64,000 nucleotides of DNA from CALESS01 sp041741455 (GCA_041741455.1 JBGSJZ010000008.1:1-64000), one strand, 5' to 3'. Shown: positions 1 through 8,179, counted from the first letter of the stretch. A program made the numbers and translations. Notes: generated by a model not told the origin, from the letters alone.

Positions 1-226
1 AACTGCTTAGAATGGCTCTTTTTGCCCACTGGAGCATTTAATCGTCACAGGTTTGGGTTGACGGAAGTAGCGAAGCGAACAAAATGCGTCAAAAGCCTTC
101 TCAATGCCCTCTTGAGACAAATCTACTGCTACGAATTCCCATACGCCGGGTGAATTGCTTTTTTGAAAAGATTGTTGTAAAGTAATGACTAATGAAAGTA
201 TGTAAACCGGGGTCGATCGAGAAGGT

Positions 227-1012
227 ATGAAGACGTCAATCTTGTTTCTTGCCATAATACTTGTTTGCATAATGGTGGTAATTTCCGCTTGTGCGCCGGT
301 TGTTTCAGTTGATACGACTATCCAATTACAGGGCAATCAATCCTGGACGGTCGAAATTTTGGTGGCTTTTTTTGAACAGGATGCTGCTTTAAATCTAACG
401 ACGATTGAGCAAACGCTGAACCAGGCCGTTCAAGGCCTGGCTTCGCAAGGGGTGGAAGCAAGTTGGACACGGGATGATGAAAGGGGGGCAGCTGGCAGTG
501 CAGTGTTTGTGATGAACCTTTCTGGACAGGGATTTGAGCTCTTGAACCGGTCTGTCTTACAACAGCCGGGAGCCTTTTCCCTGGCAAAGGTGGTCAATAA
601 AAACCAGATTGTGGTTTCGATGGCACCTCAGATCAATCTTGCCCAGGTGCAAACGGTGCGCTACACAGTTCAAGGCGGTGAAATCCTGGCGACCAACGGC
701 ACTGCCTTTGATCAAAAGACTACCTACTGGGTCAATCCAAATGGGATGATGCAAGCAACCCTTGAGGAACCCCGAGGACTCAACTGGTTTGCTTTTGGTA
801 TGATCGCTCTTGGTGTTATTCTGCTGGGCGTTTCCATTTTTGGATTGACCAATTTACCGAGGAAAAGCAAAGAAACATCAGATCGTGATGATACCTATCC
901 GATTAGATTGCCTTCACCTGGAATGGCTTATTGTGAAAATTGCCAGGTTGAGATTCCATCTCAGGCAATCTATTGCCCAAATTGTGGCAAACATCGGGTA
1001 CTTAGCAAGTGA
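227..1012 (+). CDS. Lipoprotein-like membrane protein with C-terminal zinc ribbon
   Basis: Protein of 261 residues with no recognised enzymatic role. The N-terminus is a hydrophobic signal ending in a lipobox-like ISAC, so Cys21 may be lipidated. The middle (about 25-185) is a predicted beta-rich extracytoplasmic domain. A hydrophobic segment at about 189-207 is followed by a basic stretch, and the last 30 residues carry a zinc ribbon of the form CxxC-x14-CxxC. If the lipobox is cleaved, the zinc ribbon would be cytoplasmic. An AGAAGG ribosome site lies just before the ATG. The next gene also carries a zinc ribbon, which suggests a functional link. Function is unknown; similar architectures occur in Chloroflexota membrane proteins. 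Confidence 0.8.
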   Translation: MKTSILFLAIILVCIMVVISACAPVVSVDTTIQLQGNQSWTVEILVAFFEQDAALNLTTIEQTLNQAVQGLASQGVEASWTRDDERGAAGSAVFVMNLSGQGFELLNRSVLQQPGAFSLAKVVNKNQIVVSMAPQINLAQVQTVRYTVQGGEILATNGTAFDQKTTYWVNPNGMMQATLEEPRGLNWFAFGMIALGVILLGVSIFGLTNLPRKSKETSDRDDTYPIRLPSPGMAYCENCQVEIPSQAIYCPNCGKHRVLSK

Positions 1013-1120
1013 AGAATGGGATTGAATGATTGTCTTTAAAAAATCGTGTAAATGCGCTTGTCCAAGCGAAAAGAGCGAGTTTTTCTGGAAAATATTTAAG
1101 AAACGAAAAGGAGATGTAGA

Positions 1121-2161
1121 ATGGAGAACCAGATTGTCTGTGCAAATTGTAACTCCATAAATTCCGCCAAGAATTTGTTCTGTCAAAATTGCGGAAAACC
1201 GTTAACTGCTGCGCGGCCAGCAACACCTGTACAACCCGTACAACCGGTGAAGCCTGTCGCTGAACCACCAATTACACCGGTTACAGGGGTACCTACTCCT
1301 CCTTCCTTCCAGCCTGTCGGTGTGCCTCCTACAACTGCTCCGCAATATCCACCGGTACCCCCAGTGTATCCTCAGCCTTCTGCGCCAATCCAGGCAGTCC
1401 GACCTGAAGCACCCCCCCCGGCGCAACAGCCCCAGTATCCCCCGGTTCAACCTGGATATGTCCAGCCGACAACAGGCATTGGCAAATCATTGCCAGTCGC
1501 TGCAAAACCGTTGGGAGTGAAAATTAACCAACTCGGGATCGTGATCGATGCCTGGGCGGATGTGATTGAGAATGGGGCTGAAAAAGGTGCAGCTGTTTCC
1601 GAGGAGTTTGACCGCTTAATGGAAGAGCGTAAAATACCTGATGTAGTTGTGACACGTAAGGAAATGACAGTGGATGGTGAGCCTGTGGGCCGGACTTTTC
1701 ACCTGCTGCAAAATTCCAGGGGCGGTTCGATGCTGGTCAACTTTAGCGCCCAGGGAAAGGATTTGCTAATTTCCTGGGACGCTTACACCAAACCGGTGCT
1801 GAACCTGATCTACCTTGCTATCTTGTTGGGTGGAACGGCTGCTGTGACTCTCATTATCACACTGATTTCTGGAATTCTGGGTGTCAATTTCATCTCGTTC
1901 CTGTTTTCCTGGGTAAATCGTTTTTATAACTGGTTGTTCCCGGTAATTGTGGGTGCAGCCTTGGCTGGATTTCTCTTGAAGGGCAATTGTTTAGCCTTCT
2001 TCATCAAACACCCGAACAAATTCAGCCAGGACGATCTGACAGGATTGATGCTGATCGGCCACCAAACCATTTTGAAAGCAGTAGAATCTGCCGGTCTGGA
2101 TGCCAAAAAATTACACATCAAAAAAGGACTGCATGGCGGGAGCTGGTTTCGTAGGATATAA
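1121..2161 (+). CDS. Zinc-ribbon, proline-rich membrane protein
   Basis: Protein of 346 residues. It opens with a zinc ribbon (CxxC near residues 7-10 and again near 22-25), followed by a Pro/Gln/Val-rich linker to about residue 125 that looks disordered. A compact domain (about 130-225) precedes two hydrophobic segments around 229-255 and 262-285, and a soluble tail. The layout suggests a cytoplasmic zinc-ribbon sensor or scaffold tethered to the membrane. A GGAG ribosome site sits upstream of the ATG. It lies between two other envelope-type genes on the same strand with short gaps, so co-transcription is likely. Function is not recognised. Confidence 0.8.
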   Translation: MENQIVCANCNSINSAKNLFCQNCGKPLTAARPATPVQPVQPVKPVAEPPITPVTGVPTPPSFQPVGVPPTTAPQYPPVPPVYPQPSAPIQAVRPEAPPPAQQPQYPPVQPGYVQPTTGIGKSLPVAAKPLGVKINQLGIVIDAWADVIENGAEKGAAVSEEFDRLMEERKIPDVVVTRKEMTVDGEPVGRTFHLLQNSRGGSMLVNFSAQGKDLLISWDAYTKPVLNLIYLAILLGGTAAVTLIITLISGILGVNFISFLFSWVNRFYNWLFPVIVGAALAGFLLKGNCLAFFIKHPNKFSQDDLTGLMLIGHQTILKAVESAGLDAKKLHIKKGLHGGSWFRRI

Positions 2162-2173
2162 ATTGAGAAGGAT

Positions 2174-2752
2174 ATGAGTTCTGCATCTCTCAGCAAGATA
2201 ATCTTATTTGCCAGCCTGGGATTGCTTGGGCTGGTGCTGATTGGTATTGGAAGTTGGATGTTGCTCTCGCCCATCCTTCAATCACCGGTTAGCACACCGA
2301 GCAAGGATCCGGTTATAACGGAAACCTCAGCCCCATTGGTTGTGGAATCTGGCTCACCTTTTGCTCAGCCTACTGGCACCCAGTCACCCACCCAGTTTCA
2401 ACTGGTAACAAAAACCGAGCAGCCTCTGGCAACCGTTATTACTTCCCTGACGCCGACCATAACGCCCACAGCCTGGCTGGCTTGTCCGAATGCTTTTTTA
2501 TCGCATCTACGGGTAGGGATGAGAGCTAAACTTTCTGAAGAACCACCGTTGCCGAACCGGGTTCGTGAGCAGGCCAATATCACTTCAAAAATTTTAGGGA
2601 TGATTCAACCTGGCGAAGTAGTGGAAATTATTGATGGCCCGGGTTGTTCCAATGATTGGGTGTGGTGGAAGGTCCGAAAAACGGACGGTCTTATGGGCTG
2701 GACTGCAGAAGGGGATGGATCGGATTATTGGCTTTTGCCTGTAATTCCGTAA
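2174..2752 (+). CDS. Membrane-anchored SH3-like domain protein
   Basis: Protein of 192 residues with one N-terminal hydrophobic segment (about 8-32), a Thr/Pro/Ser-rich spacer (about 35-100), and a C-terminal domain containing RVREQANITSKILG, GEVVEIIDGP and WWKVR. That pattern is typical of bacterial SH3 (SH3b) domains, which often bind peptidoglycan or act as extracytoplasmic adaptors. It begins 12 bases after the previous stop, so it probably belongs to the same transcript, and a strong terminator follows. The SH3b assignment rests on motif reading and the specific role is unknown. Confidence 0.75.
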   Translation: MSSASLSKIILFASLGLLGLVLIGIGSWMLLSPILQSPVSTPSKDPVITETSAPLVVESGSPFAQPTGTQSPTQFQLVTKTEQPLATVITSLTPTITPTAWLACPNAFLSHLRVGMRAKLSEEPPLPNRVREQANITSKILGMIQPGEVVEIIDGPGCSNDWVWWKVRKTDGLMGWTAEGDGSDYWLLPVIP

Positions 2753-2775
2753 ATGAAATTGGGGAAATTTTTAAT

Positions 2776-2805
2776 AAAACAGACTGTGTAAACAGTCTGT
2801 TTTTT
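2776..2805. terminator. Bidirectional intrinsic terminator
   Basis: A 9-bp perfect stem (2778-2786 with 2793-2801, arms AACAGACTG/CAGTCTGTT) closes a 6-base loop. A T run follows on the plus strand and an A run precedes it. It lies between the plus-strand gene ending at 2752 and the minus-strand gene ending at 2890, so it can serve both. Confidence 0.85.
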
Positions 2806-2889
2806 GTTTCGCACAACATAAAAATGTGAAAATTACTAATGGGAGAAGTCCAGATGAATTAATCTTGAGAATTGATTTGTGAAACTGGG

Positions 2890-3903
2890 TTAGGGCAAAG
2901 GCCAGATGGTGAAATCTTCATAATCAGTGGAACTGCCGATAATCTCATGACCCTCGTATGAGGCGGTCACGATAAACACGTCACCAGCAATTAATTTATT
3001 TTGAGTTGGCAAGGTGTAAATGAATTGGTCATTGATATAAAATAATGCCCGGTCATCCAGGACGACCAACTTGAGCAGATTGCTGCCGCCAGCCGAGGTA
3101 TCAAAATTCTTCAACGAACCTTTCTCAATTTGATTCCAGTTTGGATCCTCAACAAAATCAAAGATCCAGGTGGATTCGGAAGTGACTGCTAATCGGTATT
3201 GCTGATCACCTCCGGTATCACGAAAGAAAAATCCATAATCGAAGGCATTCTCGTCTGATCCGTAAGGGTTGAAGAAGCGTGCCTGGATGATCAAATTCTT
3301 TAAGTTCACGCCTGCGCCTTCAGAAATTACAAAATTAGAATCTGTATGGATTAATTCGCCTGAGATCGGTCCAAAAACTGGCTGGTTGGAAAGTCGACCG
3401 GCTGAAGCCAGGTTCTCGTATGCCTGAATGGTGGCCTGGGCAGACCCTGGGTTCTGGCGCATGGTTGTCATGGTAGCCTGGGCAGATTCAGCCCGGAGGC
3501 TAACCGCAGTCACCGTGGTATAAGCTGAGTGCAATAACCCGGTTTGCGCAGCCATGGTGGCGTTGGAGGTTGCACTGGCAGCTTGCAGCTTGTTGGCATT
3601 CAGGGCTGCAATCACGAAAAGGATTGACAGCATGATGGTGCATCCTCCCAGAAAGATCGTTGCCCAGCCCAGAATGCGGCTTTTCCGGCGGGTGGAGGAT
3701 TTTTCTGCCAATTGAAATTCGACATCGGCCAGAAGGTCGCTGGCTCGTCGATTCTCATAAGCGAAGAACGGATCTTGGCTTACAACCAATTTGAACAATT
3801 CTCGGGCTTGGTGAAAGTCGCGCTTTTTGTAAGCTGAAACTGCCTCTGTGAAAAGTTTTTCGAGTTCCTGGTTGTTTTCTGGGGATTTTTCCTTGCTGGT
3901 CAT
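2890..3903 (-). CDS. Membrane protein with TPR-like N-terminus and lectin-like C-terminal domain
   Basis: Protein of 337 residues. The cytoplasmic N-terminus (about 10-70) looks like one or two TPR helices (a segment with AYKKRDFHQARELFKLVV). One hydrophobic segment follows at about 83-107. A helical, Ala/Thr/Gln-rich stalk (about 108-170) leads to a C-terminal beta domain of about 165 residues containing FDYGFFFRD and LVVLDDRALFYIND. This resembles the concanavalin A-like fold of the DUF1080 or laminin-G type. It is probably an envelope protein with an external ligand-binding domain. A GAGGATAAGC ribosome site precedes the ATG. No catalytic residues are recognisable and the function is unknown. 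Confidence 0.75.
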   Translation of the reverse strand: MTSKEKSPENNQELEKLFTEAVSAYKKRDFHQARELFKLVVSQDPFFAYENRRASDLLADVEFQLAEKSSTRRKSRILGWATIFLGGCTIMLSILFVIAALNANKLQAASATSNATMAAQTGLLHSAYTTVTAVSLRAESAQATMTTMRQNPGSAQATIQAYENLASAGRLSNQPVFGPISGELIHTDSNFVISEGAGVNLKNLIIQARFFNPYGSDENAFDYGFFFRDTGGDQQYRLAVTSESTWIFDFVEDPNWNQIEKGSLKNFDTSAGGSNLLKLVVLDDRALFYINDQFIYTLPTQNKLIAGDVFIVTASYEGHEIIGSSTDYEDFTIWPLP

Positions 3904-4031
3904 GCTTATCCTCGGTCTCTGTGATACTAGTGATTATATCTTGGCCTGGAAAAATTAAGCTTCCAGCAAGGGTTGGACATTCTATATTTTCAGCTTACAT
4001 TTACAGCTTACATCCTTGACGTCTGTTCCCC

Positions 4032-4123
4032 TGAGGGTTATGATACAAGCCGGTTGGGGAGTAGCTGCCTGTGTTTACAGGATGGTTGTCGACAAGCACG
4101 GAGAAATCCCGGCAACCCACTCA
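4032..4123 (+). promoter_or_regulatory. yybP-ykoY type manganese riboswitch aptamer
   Basis: The leader of mntP contains the hallmark GGGGAGTAGC (4056-4065) of the yybP-ykoY family. A closing helix can form between TGAGGGTT (4032-4039) and AACCCACTCA (4114-4123), giving a 92-base aptamer of plausible size. The family senses Mn2+ and commonly controls mntP exporters, which is the gene that follows. A terminator hairpin lies immediately downstream. The assignment comes from motif and context; a covariance model search was not possible. Confidence 0.85.
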
Positions 4124-4136
4124 TGCTTGAGCTCAG

Positions 4137-4174
4137 CAAGACCACCATGACTCTCGTCAAGGTGGTCTTGTTTA
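4137..4174 (+). terminator. Riboswitch expression-platform terminator
   Basis: Ten perfect base pairs (CAAGACCACC at 4137-4146 with GGTGGTCTTG at 4161-4170) close a 14-base loop, and a short T tract follows. The hairpin sits between the Mn aptamer and the mntP start, as expected for a transcription-attenuation riboswitch that lets the message through when Mn2+ binds. Confidence 0.75.
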
Positions 4175-4194
4175 ACTGTCCGATTTGAGGTAAT

Positions 4195-4758
4195 TTGTTG
4201 AACACTCTGATAACAGCTTTCTTAATTGCAATTGGCCTGGCGATGGATTGTTTTGCGGTTTCAGTAGGTGTGGGAACTGGACAACAAGTTACTGACCGAC
4301 GATCTCAATTGAGACTGGCATTTCATTTCGGGCTTTTTCAGGGTGGGATGACACTTCTGGGTTGGTTGGCTGGGACTACTATTGCCAGTTACATCAGTAA
4401 ATTTGATCACTGGCTGGCCCTGGGTTTACTGGGGTATGTAGGTATTTCCATGATCCGTAACGGCTTCAACAAGAATCGAGAAAGATTTACCATGAATCCT
4501 TCCAAAGGTCGGATGATGGTCGTTCTGAGTGTGGCCACCAGTATTGACGCCATGGCAGTCGGGCTTTCCATGGCGATGATCAACACTCCCGTTGTGTTTG
4601 CATCGATTGTCATTGCAGTGGTTTCTTTTGCCCTATCCATCTTTGGCTTGACGGCCGGTGAAAAACTTGGCGAAATCGTTGGAAAACGGATGGAAATCTT
4701 CGGCGGGTTGATTCTGATTTTTATTGGGGTTCGAATCGTAGTGAACCACCTTACCTAG
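4195..4758 (+). CDS. mntP: Putative manganese efflux pump MntP
   Basis: Protein of 187 residues, the usual MntP length, with six hydrophobic segments arranged as two repeats. Each repeat has the conserved acidic motif in the membrane: MDCFAVSVG in the first and TSIDAMAVGLS in the second, whose Asp residues are needed for Mn2+ export in the family. Two adjacent TTG codons (4195 and 4198) follow a GAGG at 4186-4189. TTG at 4198 gives the better spacing, TTG at 4195 one more residue. The Mn riboswitch upstream supports the role: excess cytosolic Mn2+ turns on its own exporter. Confidence 0.92.
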   Translation: MLNTLITAFLIAIGLAMDCFAVSVGVGTGQQVTDRRSQLRLAFHFGLFQGGMTLLGWLAGTTIASYISKFDHWLALGLLGYVGISMIRNGFNKNRERFTMNPSKGRMMVVLSVATSIDAMAVGLSMAMINTPVVFASIVIAVVSFALSIFGLTAGEKLGEIVGKRMEIFGGLILIFIGVRIVVNHLT

Positions 4759-4802
4759 AATTTTCTCAGCTGTTCCATATAACTTTTTAATGTTTCAGCA
4801 CC

Positions 4803-4861
4803 CTTAGCGTCAGCGTAGGATCTCGTGAGGGGGATGCTGTGCGATCGATCCGCTCAGCAAT
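4803..4861. repeat. Degenerate REP-like imperfect palindrome (copy A)
   Basis: This intergenic stretch has the pattern GCG.AGCG.AG.ATCT, then GATGCT, then CGCTCAGCA. It forms an imperfect palindrome and resembles the better copy at 8982-9046. Palindromes of this kind are dispersed between convergent genes in many bacteria. This copy is decayed and the call is tentative. Confidence 0.4.
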
Positions 4862-4931
4862 AGGACATCAATTTACGTGTTCCACGAATGTGCGAGTAAC
4901 TTAAAAAGTCCAAAGACCATCTTAGAATAAG

Positions 4932-4967
4932 AAAACACCTCTCATACAAAAATGGAGGTGTTTTTTT
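4932..4967. terminator. Bidirectional intrinsic terminator
   Basis: Arms AAAACACCTC (4932-4941) and GAGGTGTTTT (4955-4964) form a 10-bp stem with T-rich flanks on both strands. It separates mntP (+) from the ECF importer operon (-), whose last gene ends at 5010. Confidence 0.85.
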
Positions 4968-5009
4968 GATTGGGGATTTCCTCTCGACGAGTTTTTGAGG
5001 ATACGTAAG

Positions 5010-5759
5010 TTATCCACTGCTGGTGAAACGATGGGAATGGTCTTTCTTCTGGATAATTAGGCCATGTTTGATTAGCAAGTTTTGATCATCCAGGATTTGC
5101 TGAGTTGGTCCATCGGCCACGATTCGCCCCTGGTCCATAACGATGGTGCGGCCACAGGTCTGCCTGGCAAAATCCAGGTCGTGGGTAGCAATCAGCATGG
5201 TTTGCCCCAATTCTTCCAGGAGCCAGATTAGGTCGCTGCGCGCCCGTGGATCGAGGCCAGCCGTTGGCTCATCGAGGGCAAGGATTTGAGAATCCATTGA
5301 AAGAACGGTGGCAATGGAAATTCTTTTCTTTTCACCGGTGGAAAGATGATACGGGATACGCTGCGCATAGCCATCCATGTGAACTGCAGACAAGGCGTTT
5401 TTAACCCGGGTCTCAATCTCTAGGGTGGGCAGTCCCATGTAAATTGGCCCATAAGCAACATCTTCAAAGACCGTGGGGGAAAATAATTGATCGTCCGGTT
5501 GCTGGAAGACCTGACCAACCAGTGCCCGAATGCGACCCAGGTTGTGTTTGTTTAATTCAATCCCAAGAATGGAAATGCTACCTTTTACAGGGGATAAGAT
5601 CCCATTCAGGTGAAGTAAGAGGGTCGATTTACCGGCTCCGTTTGGCCCCACCAGGGCAACGCGTTCATCTTTTTCAATCTTAAGATTGACATCATTCAGC
5701 GCAGGGTGGCCGTCAGGGTAAAGAAAGGATAAATTCGAGATTAAAATGGCGGGATGCAA
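5010..5759 (-). CDS. cbiO: ECF-type Ni/Co importer ATPase (CbiO/NikO family)
   Basis: ABC ATPase of 249 residues powering metal uptake through the CbiM/CbiQ membrane parts encoded upstream. Walker A GPNGAGKST is at about 38-46, the Q-loop QVFQQPDD at 83-90, the signature LSTGE at about 139-143 and Walker B ILALDEPTAGLDP at about 159-171, with a switch His in ATHD. The QQPDDQLF motif is typical of ECF ATPases. One gene encodes the ATPase, so a homodimer is expected. It starts one base after cbiQ ends, the last gene of a three-gene operon. Ni2+ versus Co2+ cannot be decided from sequence. Confidence 0.92.
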   Translation of the reverse strand: MHPAILISNLSFLYPDGHPALNDVNLKIEKDERVALVGPNGAGKSTLLLHLNGILSPVKGSISILGIELNKHNLGRIRALVGQVFQQPDDQLFSPTVFEDVAYGPIYMGLPTLEIETRVKNALSAVHMDGYAQRIPYHLSTGEKKRISIATVLSMDSQILALDEPTAGLDPRARSDLIWLLEELGQTMLIATHDLDFARQTCGRTIVMDQGRIVADGPTQQILDDQNLLIKHGLIIQKKDHSHRFTSSG

Positions 5760-5760
5760 A

Positions 5761-6576
5761 CTAACCTCCAGTCAGTAGACCGACGATGGTGATCAGGAAT
5801 AGGAGGAAAAAACTGACAATAAGCACTATCCAATCCTTGCTGGATAAGGGCGGTGCGGCTAAGCTGCGTTGCTCTCCGTCATAACCACGGGAAAGCATGG
5901 CTGAATAGACCCGGTCACTACGCTCCAAGGAACGGAGAAAGAGATTACCTGCCAACCCTCCGGTCACCCGGGCCCGCCAGCGTAAAGTGCCACCTGGTTT
6001 AAGCCCAGGCTGACCGGGAATGGTTCCGGATCGGGAGGAACGGGCTCTCAGCAAACGGCCTGTCTGATCCACCATCATAAATAAGTAACGCCACATCAGG
6101 CTCAGTACACCTACGAAAAGTTTGGGCAAGTGCAAAGCCCGCAATGCTACTGCAATTTGAGAAAAGGGTGTTGTAGCGGATAAGATGATGGCGGCCTGAA
6201 CCGATAACCAAGATTTCAATCCAATGCTGATCAAGCGAATTAGTCCAGGCTGACTGATGACGAAATCCCATTGATGGATAGAGAAAGGGGTGATTTTAGG
6301 CTCTGGACCAGTGAAAAGGATCGGTACAGCAGCCAGGATGAAGGGAACTGCCAACAAAGCACGCTTAAGAACCAGAGGGATGCCCAGTGTCGAAACGGTT
6401 GCCAGGGACAAGAGAATGATGAAGACGAGTGCATAGGCCAGCCAAGCGCCAACCGGAAGCAGGCTGGTCATCAGGATCAAGGCCAGGGTAAAAGGCAATT
6501 TTACCCTGGCATCCAACCGGTGGAGCGGGCTATTTGCCGGCAGATAAGGATCGAGAGAGGCTGCGAGATTGCTCAC
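5761..6576 (-). CDS. cbiQ: ECF transporter transmembrane protein (CbiQ/NikQ)
   Basis: Protein of 271 residues with about five to six membrane segments, the T component that couples the ATPase to the substrate-binding CbiM. A coupling-helix type segment is visible around RLLRARSSRSGTIPG and again in SDRVYSAMLSRGY, the Arg/Ser motifs that contact CbiO. The N-terminus LDPYLPANSPLHRLDARVK matches the family opening (DPR.K.). The ATG overlaps the end of cbiM by 4 bases (ATGA), indicating translational coupling. Confidence 0.9.
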   Translation of the reverse strand: MSNLAASLDPYLPANSPLHRLDARVKLPFTLALILMTSLLPVGAWLAYALVFIILLSLATVSTLGIPLVLKRALLAVPFILAAVPILFTGPEPKITPFSIHQWDFVISQPGLIRLISIGLKSWLSVQAAIILSATTPFSQIAVALRALHLPKLFVGVLSLMWRYLFMMVDQTGRLLRARSSRSGTIPGQPGLKPGGTLRWRARVTGGLAGNLFLRSLERSDRVYSAMLSRGYDGEQRSLAAPPLSSKDWIVLIVSFFLLFLITIVGLLTGG

Positions 6577-7532
6577 AGATTATTCTTGTGCAATGCCCGC
6601 TTTTTCCCGAGGGCATAAAGGAATACGACCAGAAATACAATGATCACACCCAGAATTCCGGCCAGGATGGTTGCCAACGTTTGGTTGGAGATGCCTGGAA
6701 CGACATAATCAGGGATAATATTGACCAGTGGGGATTGAGCGGAATTGATAAATCCCTGTTGTTCTGCAACCCATTCCAATCCATCCGGGTTGGCAGAAGC
6801 CAATGGAGACAGAATGGTTAAGAATACCGCGATTGCCAGACCGCCGATAAGGATCACTTTATTGCCGCCGGATTGGGGGCTTTCAGTTTTGAGTAGATCC
6901 CGACGTGAAGCGAAAATGAAAGTCAGGGCACCAGCTGTGATCAAACCTTCGCCAACGCCAATTAGAGCATGGATGCCTGCCATGGCAGGGATGGCCAGGT
7001 TGGCGGGTGAGGTTCCAGAGAGAGCTAATTGAATGCCAACCGCCAAAGATGCAATAAAAATTGAGAACCAGGCTGCCAAAAATCCACCGGTAAAAATTCC
7101 CCAATTCTTTCCACGGGCGATTTTTTGCACGAACTGGAAAACAGCATAGGAGACTGCTACGCCAATAATTCCCATATTCAGAATATTTGCGCCGAGTGCT
7201 AGCAGACCGCCGTCTTGAAAGAGTAATGCCTGAACACTGACCACGGATGTCATCACCAGGATGGCTGGCCAGGGGCCGAGCAGGATGGTGGCCAGGGCTG
7301 CTCCCATCAGGTGGCCTGAGGTTCCCCCGGCGACGGTGAAGTTGAGCATTTGCCCGGCGAAGATGGCAGCAGCCAGAACTCCCATTAAGGGAACATCACG
7401 TTCACCCAATTCCCTCCCTGTACGGCGCAGACTTACAGCAACAATTATTGCTGTAATAACCCAGGCCAGGACCGAAATTAAGGTTGACAAAAAACCATCC
7501 GGAATATGCATGAGGGTAGGGGCTAAAACCAT
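6573..7532 (-). CDS. cbiM: Ni/Co-binding substrate component with fused PDGLE domain (CbiM-CbiN/NikMN type)
   Basis: Protein of 319 residues. The CbiM/NikM core has MHIPDGFLS at residues 8-16, the metal-site His in GGTSGHLMG and about seven hydrophobic segments. A C-terminal PDGLE domain (SANPDGLEWVAEQQGF) plus one more membrane segment corresponds to CbiN/NikN. In the family the free N-terminal Met-His provides metal ligands, which would favour the ATG at 7511. However, the only good ribosome site (GGAGG) serves the ATG at 7532, adding MVLAPTL. Either the leader is removed or 7511 is used. It is the first gene of cbiM-cbiQ-cbiO. Confidence 0.9.
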   Translation of the reverse strand: MVLAPTLMHIPDGFLSTLISVLAWVITAIIVAVSLRRTGRELGERDVPLMGVLAAAIFAGQMLNFTVAGGTSGHLMGAALATILLGPWPAILVMTSVVSVQALLFQDGGLLALGANILNMGIIGVAVSYAVFQFVQKIARGKNWGIFTGGFLAAWFSIFIASLAVGIQLALSGTSPANLAIPAMAGIHALIGVGEGLITAGALTFIFASRRDLLKTESPQSGGNKVILIGGLAIAVFLTILSPLASANPDGLEWVAEQQGFINSAQSPLVNIIPDYVVPGISNQTLATILAGILGVIIVFLVVFLYALGKKRALHKNNL

Positions 7533-7599
7533 TTTTCCTCCAATTTTTGGTTAAGAAAAAAATTCATGAATTATTATTTCAATACGATTTTCTTTACTG

Positions 7600-7628
7600 A
7601 GTATATCCAACTTGCATTCCCCTTGCAA
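7600..7628 (-). promoter_or_regulatory. Promoter of the cbiMQO operon
   Basis: On the minus strand TTGCAA (7628-7623) and TATACT (7605-7600) are separated by exactly 17 bases and lie about 70 bases upstream of cbiM. The spacing and direction fit a housekeeping sigma promoter. The -35 box lies inside the inverted repeat at 7611-7629. Confidence 0.7.
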
Positions 7629-7629
7629 G
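7611..7629. promoter_or_regulatory. Candidate metal-sensor operator (inverted repeat)
   Basis: CTTGCA and TGCAAG form a perfect 6-7-6 inverted repeat overlapping the -35 box of the cbiM promoter. The position suits a repressor, plausibly a nickel- or cobalt-responsive one. The regulator is not encoded in this window. Confidence 0.45.
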
Positions 7630-7664
7630 AAAAATGATTGGCTGTGAGGGGAATGTATAGCGTT

Positions 7665-7694
7665 AAAAAAGGGATTGGCCGGAAGGCCAATCCC
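7665..7694 (-). terminator. Intrinsic terminator of the helix-hairpin-helix gene
   Basis: Arms GGGATTGGCC (7671-7680) and GGCCAATCCC (7685-7694) give a 10-bp GC-rich stem with a 4-base loop. On the minus strand it is followed by six T residues. It ends transcription just upstream of the cbiM promoter. Confidence 0.88.
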
Positions 7695-7714
7695 AAAGGT
7701 CGATTTGACCTTCC

Positions 7715-8179
7715 TTAGACTTTTCGGCCGCCCTTCAGTTGATCCTGGTAGGCCTGTAATTCTTCCATTTTGCCCCCGGCTGCCAGCCGGGCTTGCTCTG
7801 GCCAGGTGGTTGGATCAGCAATCCGCAGGTTGGCTGCTGAGAGGATTGCCGCCAGGCGAGACACTTCCGTGGATGCCAGGGCTGCAAAGGTGGAGATGCC
7901 AGCTACATTCAGCATTTTCTCAATTTTTGGGCCGATCCCTTCGATGATCTTGAGATCATCCGGGGTGGCAGGCGCAGCTGGCATTGTTTCGGCACGGGAC
8001 TCAGGTACAGGTGGTGTTTCAGGTGCATGCTCAATGGGCGGGGGTGTCTCGCTGCGATCCCTGCTAAAAAGCCACCACAGCAACAGAATTAGCAGGATGA
8101 TGAGAATGATCAGAAGTAACCAGACCCACCACTGAATGGTGGCTGCTGCAGCTAATGGAAAGAAAGACATGGTGAACAT
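7715..8179 (-). CDS. Membrane-anchored helix-hairpin-helix protein
   Basis: Protein of 154 residues. An extremely hydrophobic single segment (about 15-38, rich in Leu/Ile/Trp) is followed by a Pro/Glu/Ala-rich linker and a helix-hairpin-helix domain starting DDLKIIEGIGPKIEKMLN (about 75-92). The same HhH type (DUF4332-like) is found fused to respiratory subunits or to L21-like proteins, where it is thought to bind nucleic acid or protein. An AGGAGGAGGG ribosome site supports this start. It is the last gene before a strong terminator. Function is unknown. Confidence 0.8.
   Translation of the reverse strand: MFTMSFFPLAAAATIQWWVWLLLIILIILLILLLWWLFSRDRSETPPPIEHAPETPPVPESRAETMPAAPATPDDLKIIEGIGPKIEKMLNVAGISTFAALASTEVSRLAAILSAANLRIADPTTWPEQARLAAGGKMEELQAYQDQLKGGRKV

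Noticed and set aside
7..336. Minus-strand reading frame of 109 residues at the window edge
   Set aside because: It overlaps the 5' end of the plus-strand lipoprotein gene, has no ribosome site and no recognised family. It could be a gene fragment, but the evidence is too thin.
3973..4188. Plus-strand reading frame of 71 residues before mntP
   Set aside because: It lies wholly over the riboswitch and its terminator, so it is leader RNA, not protein.
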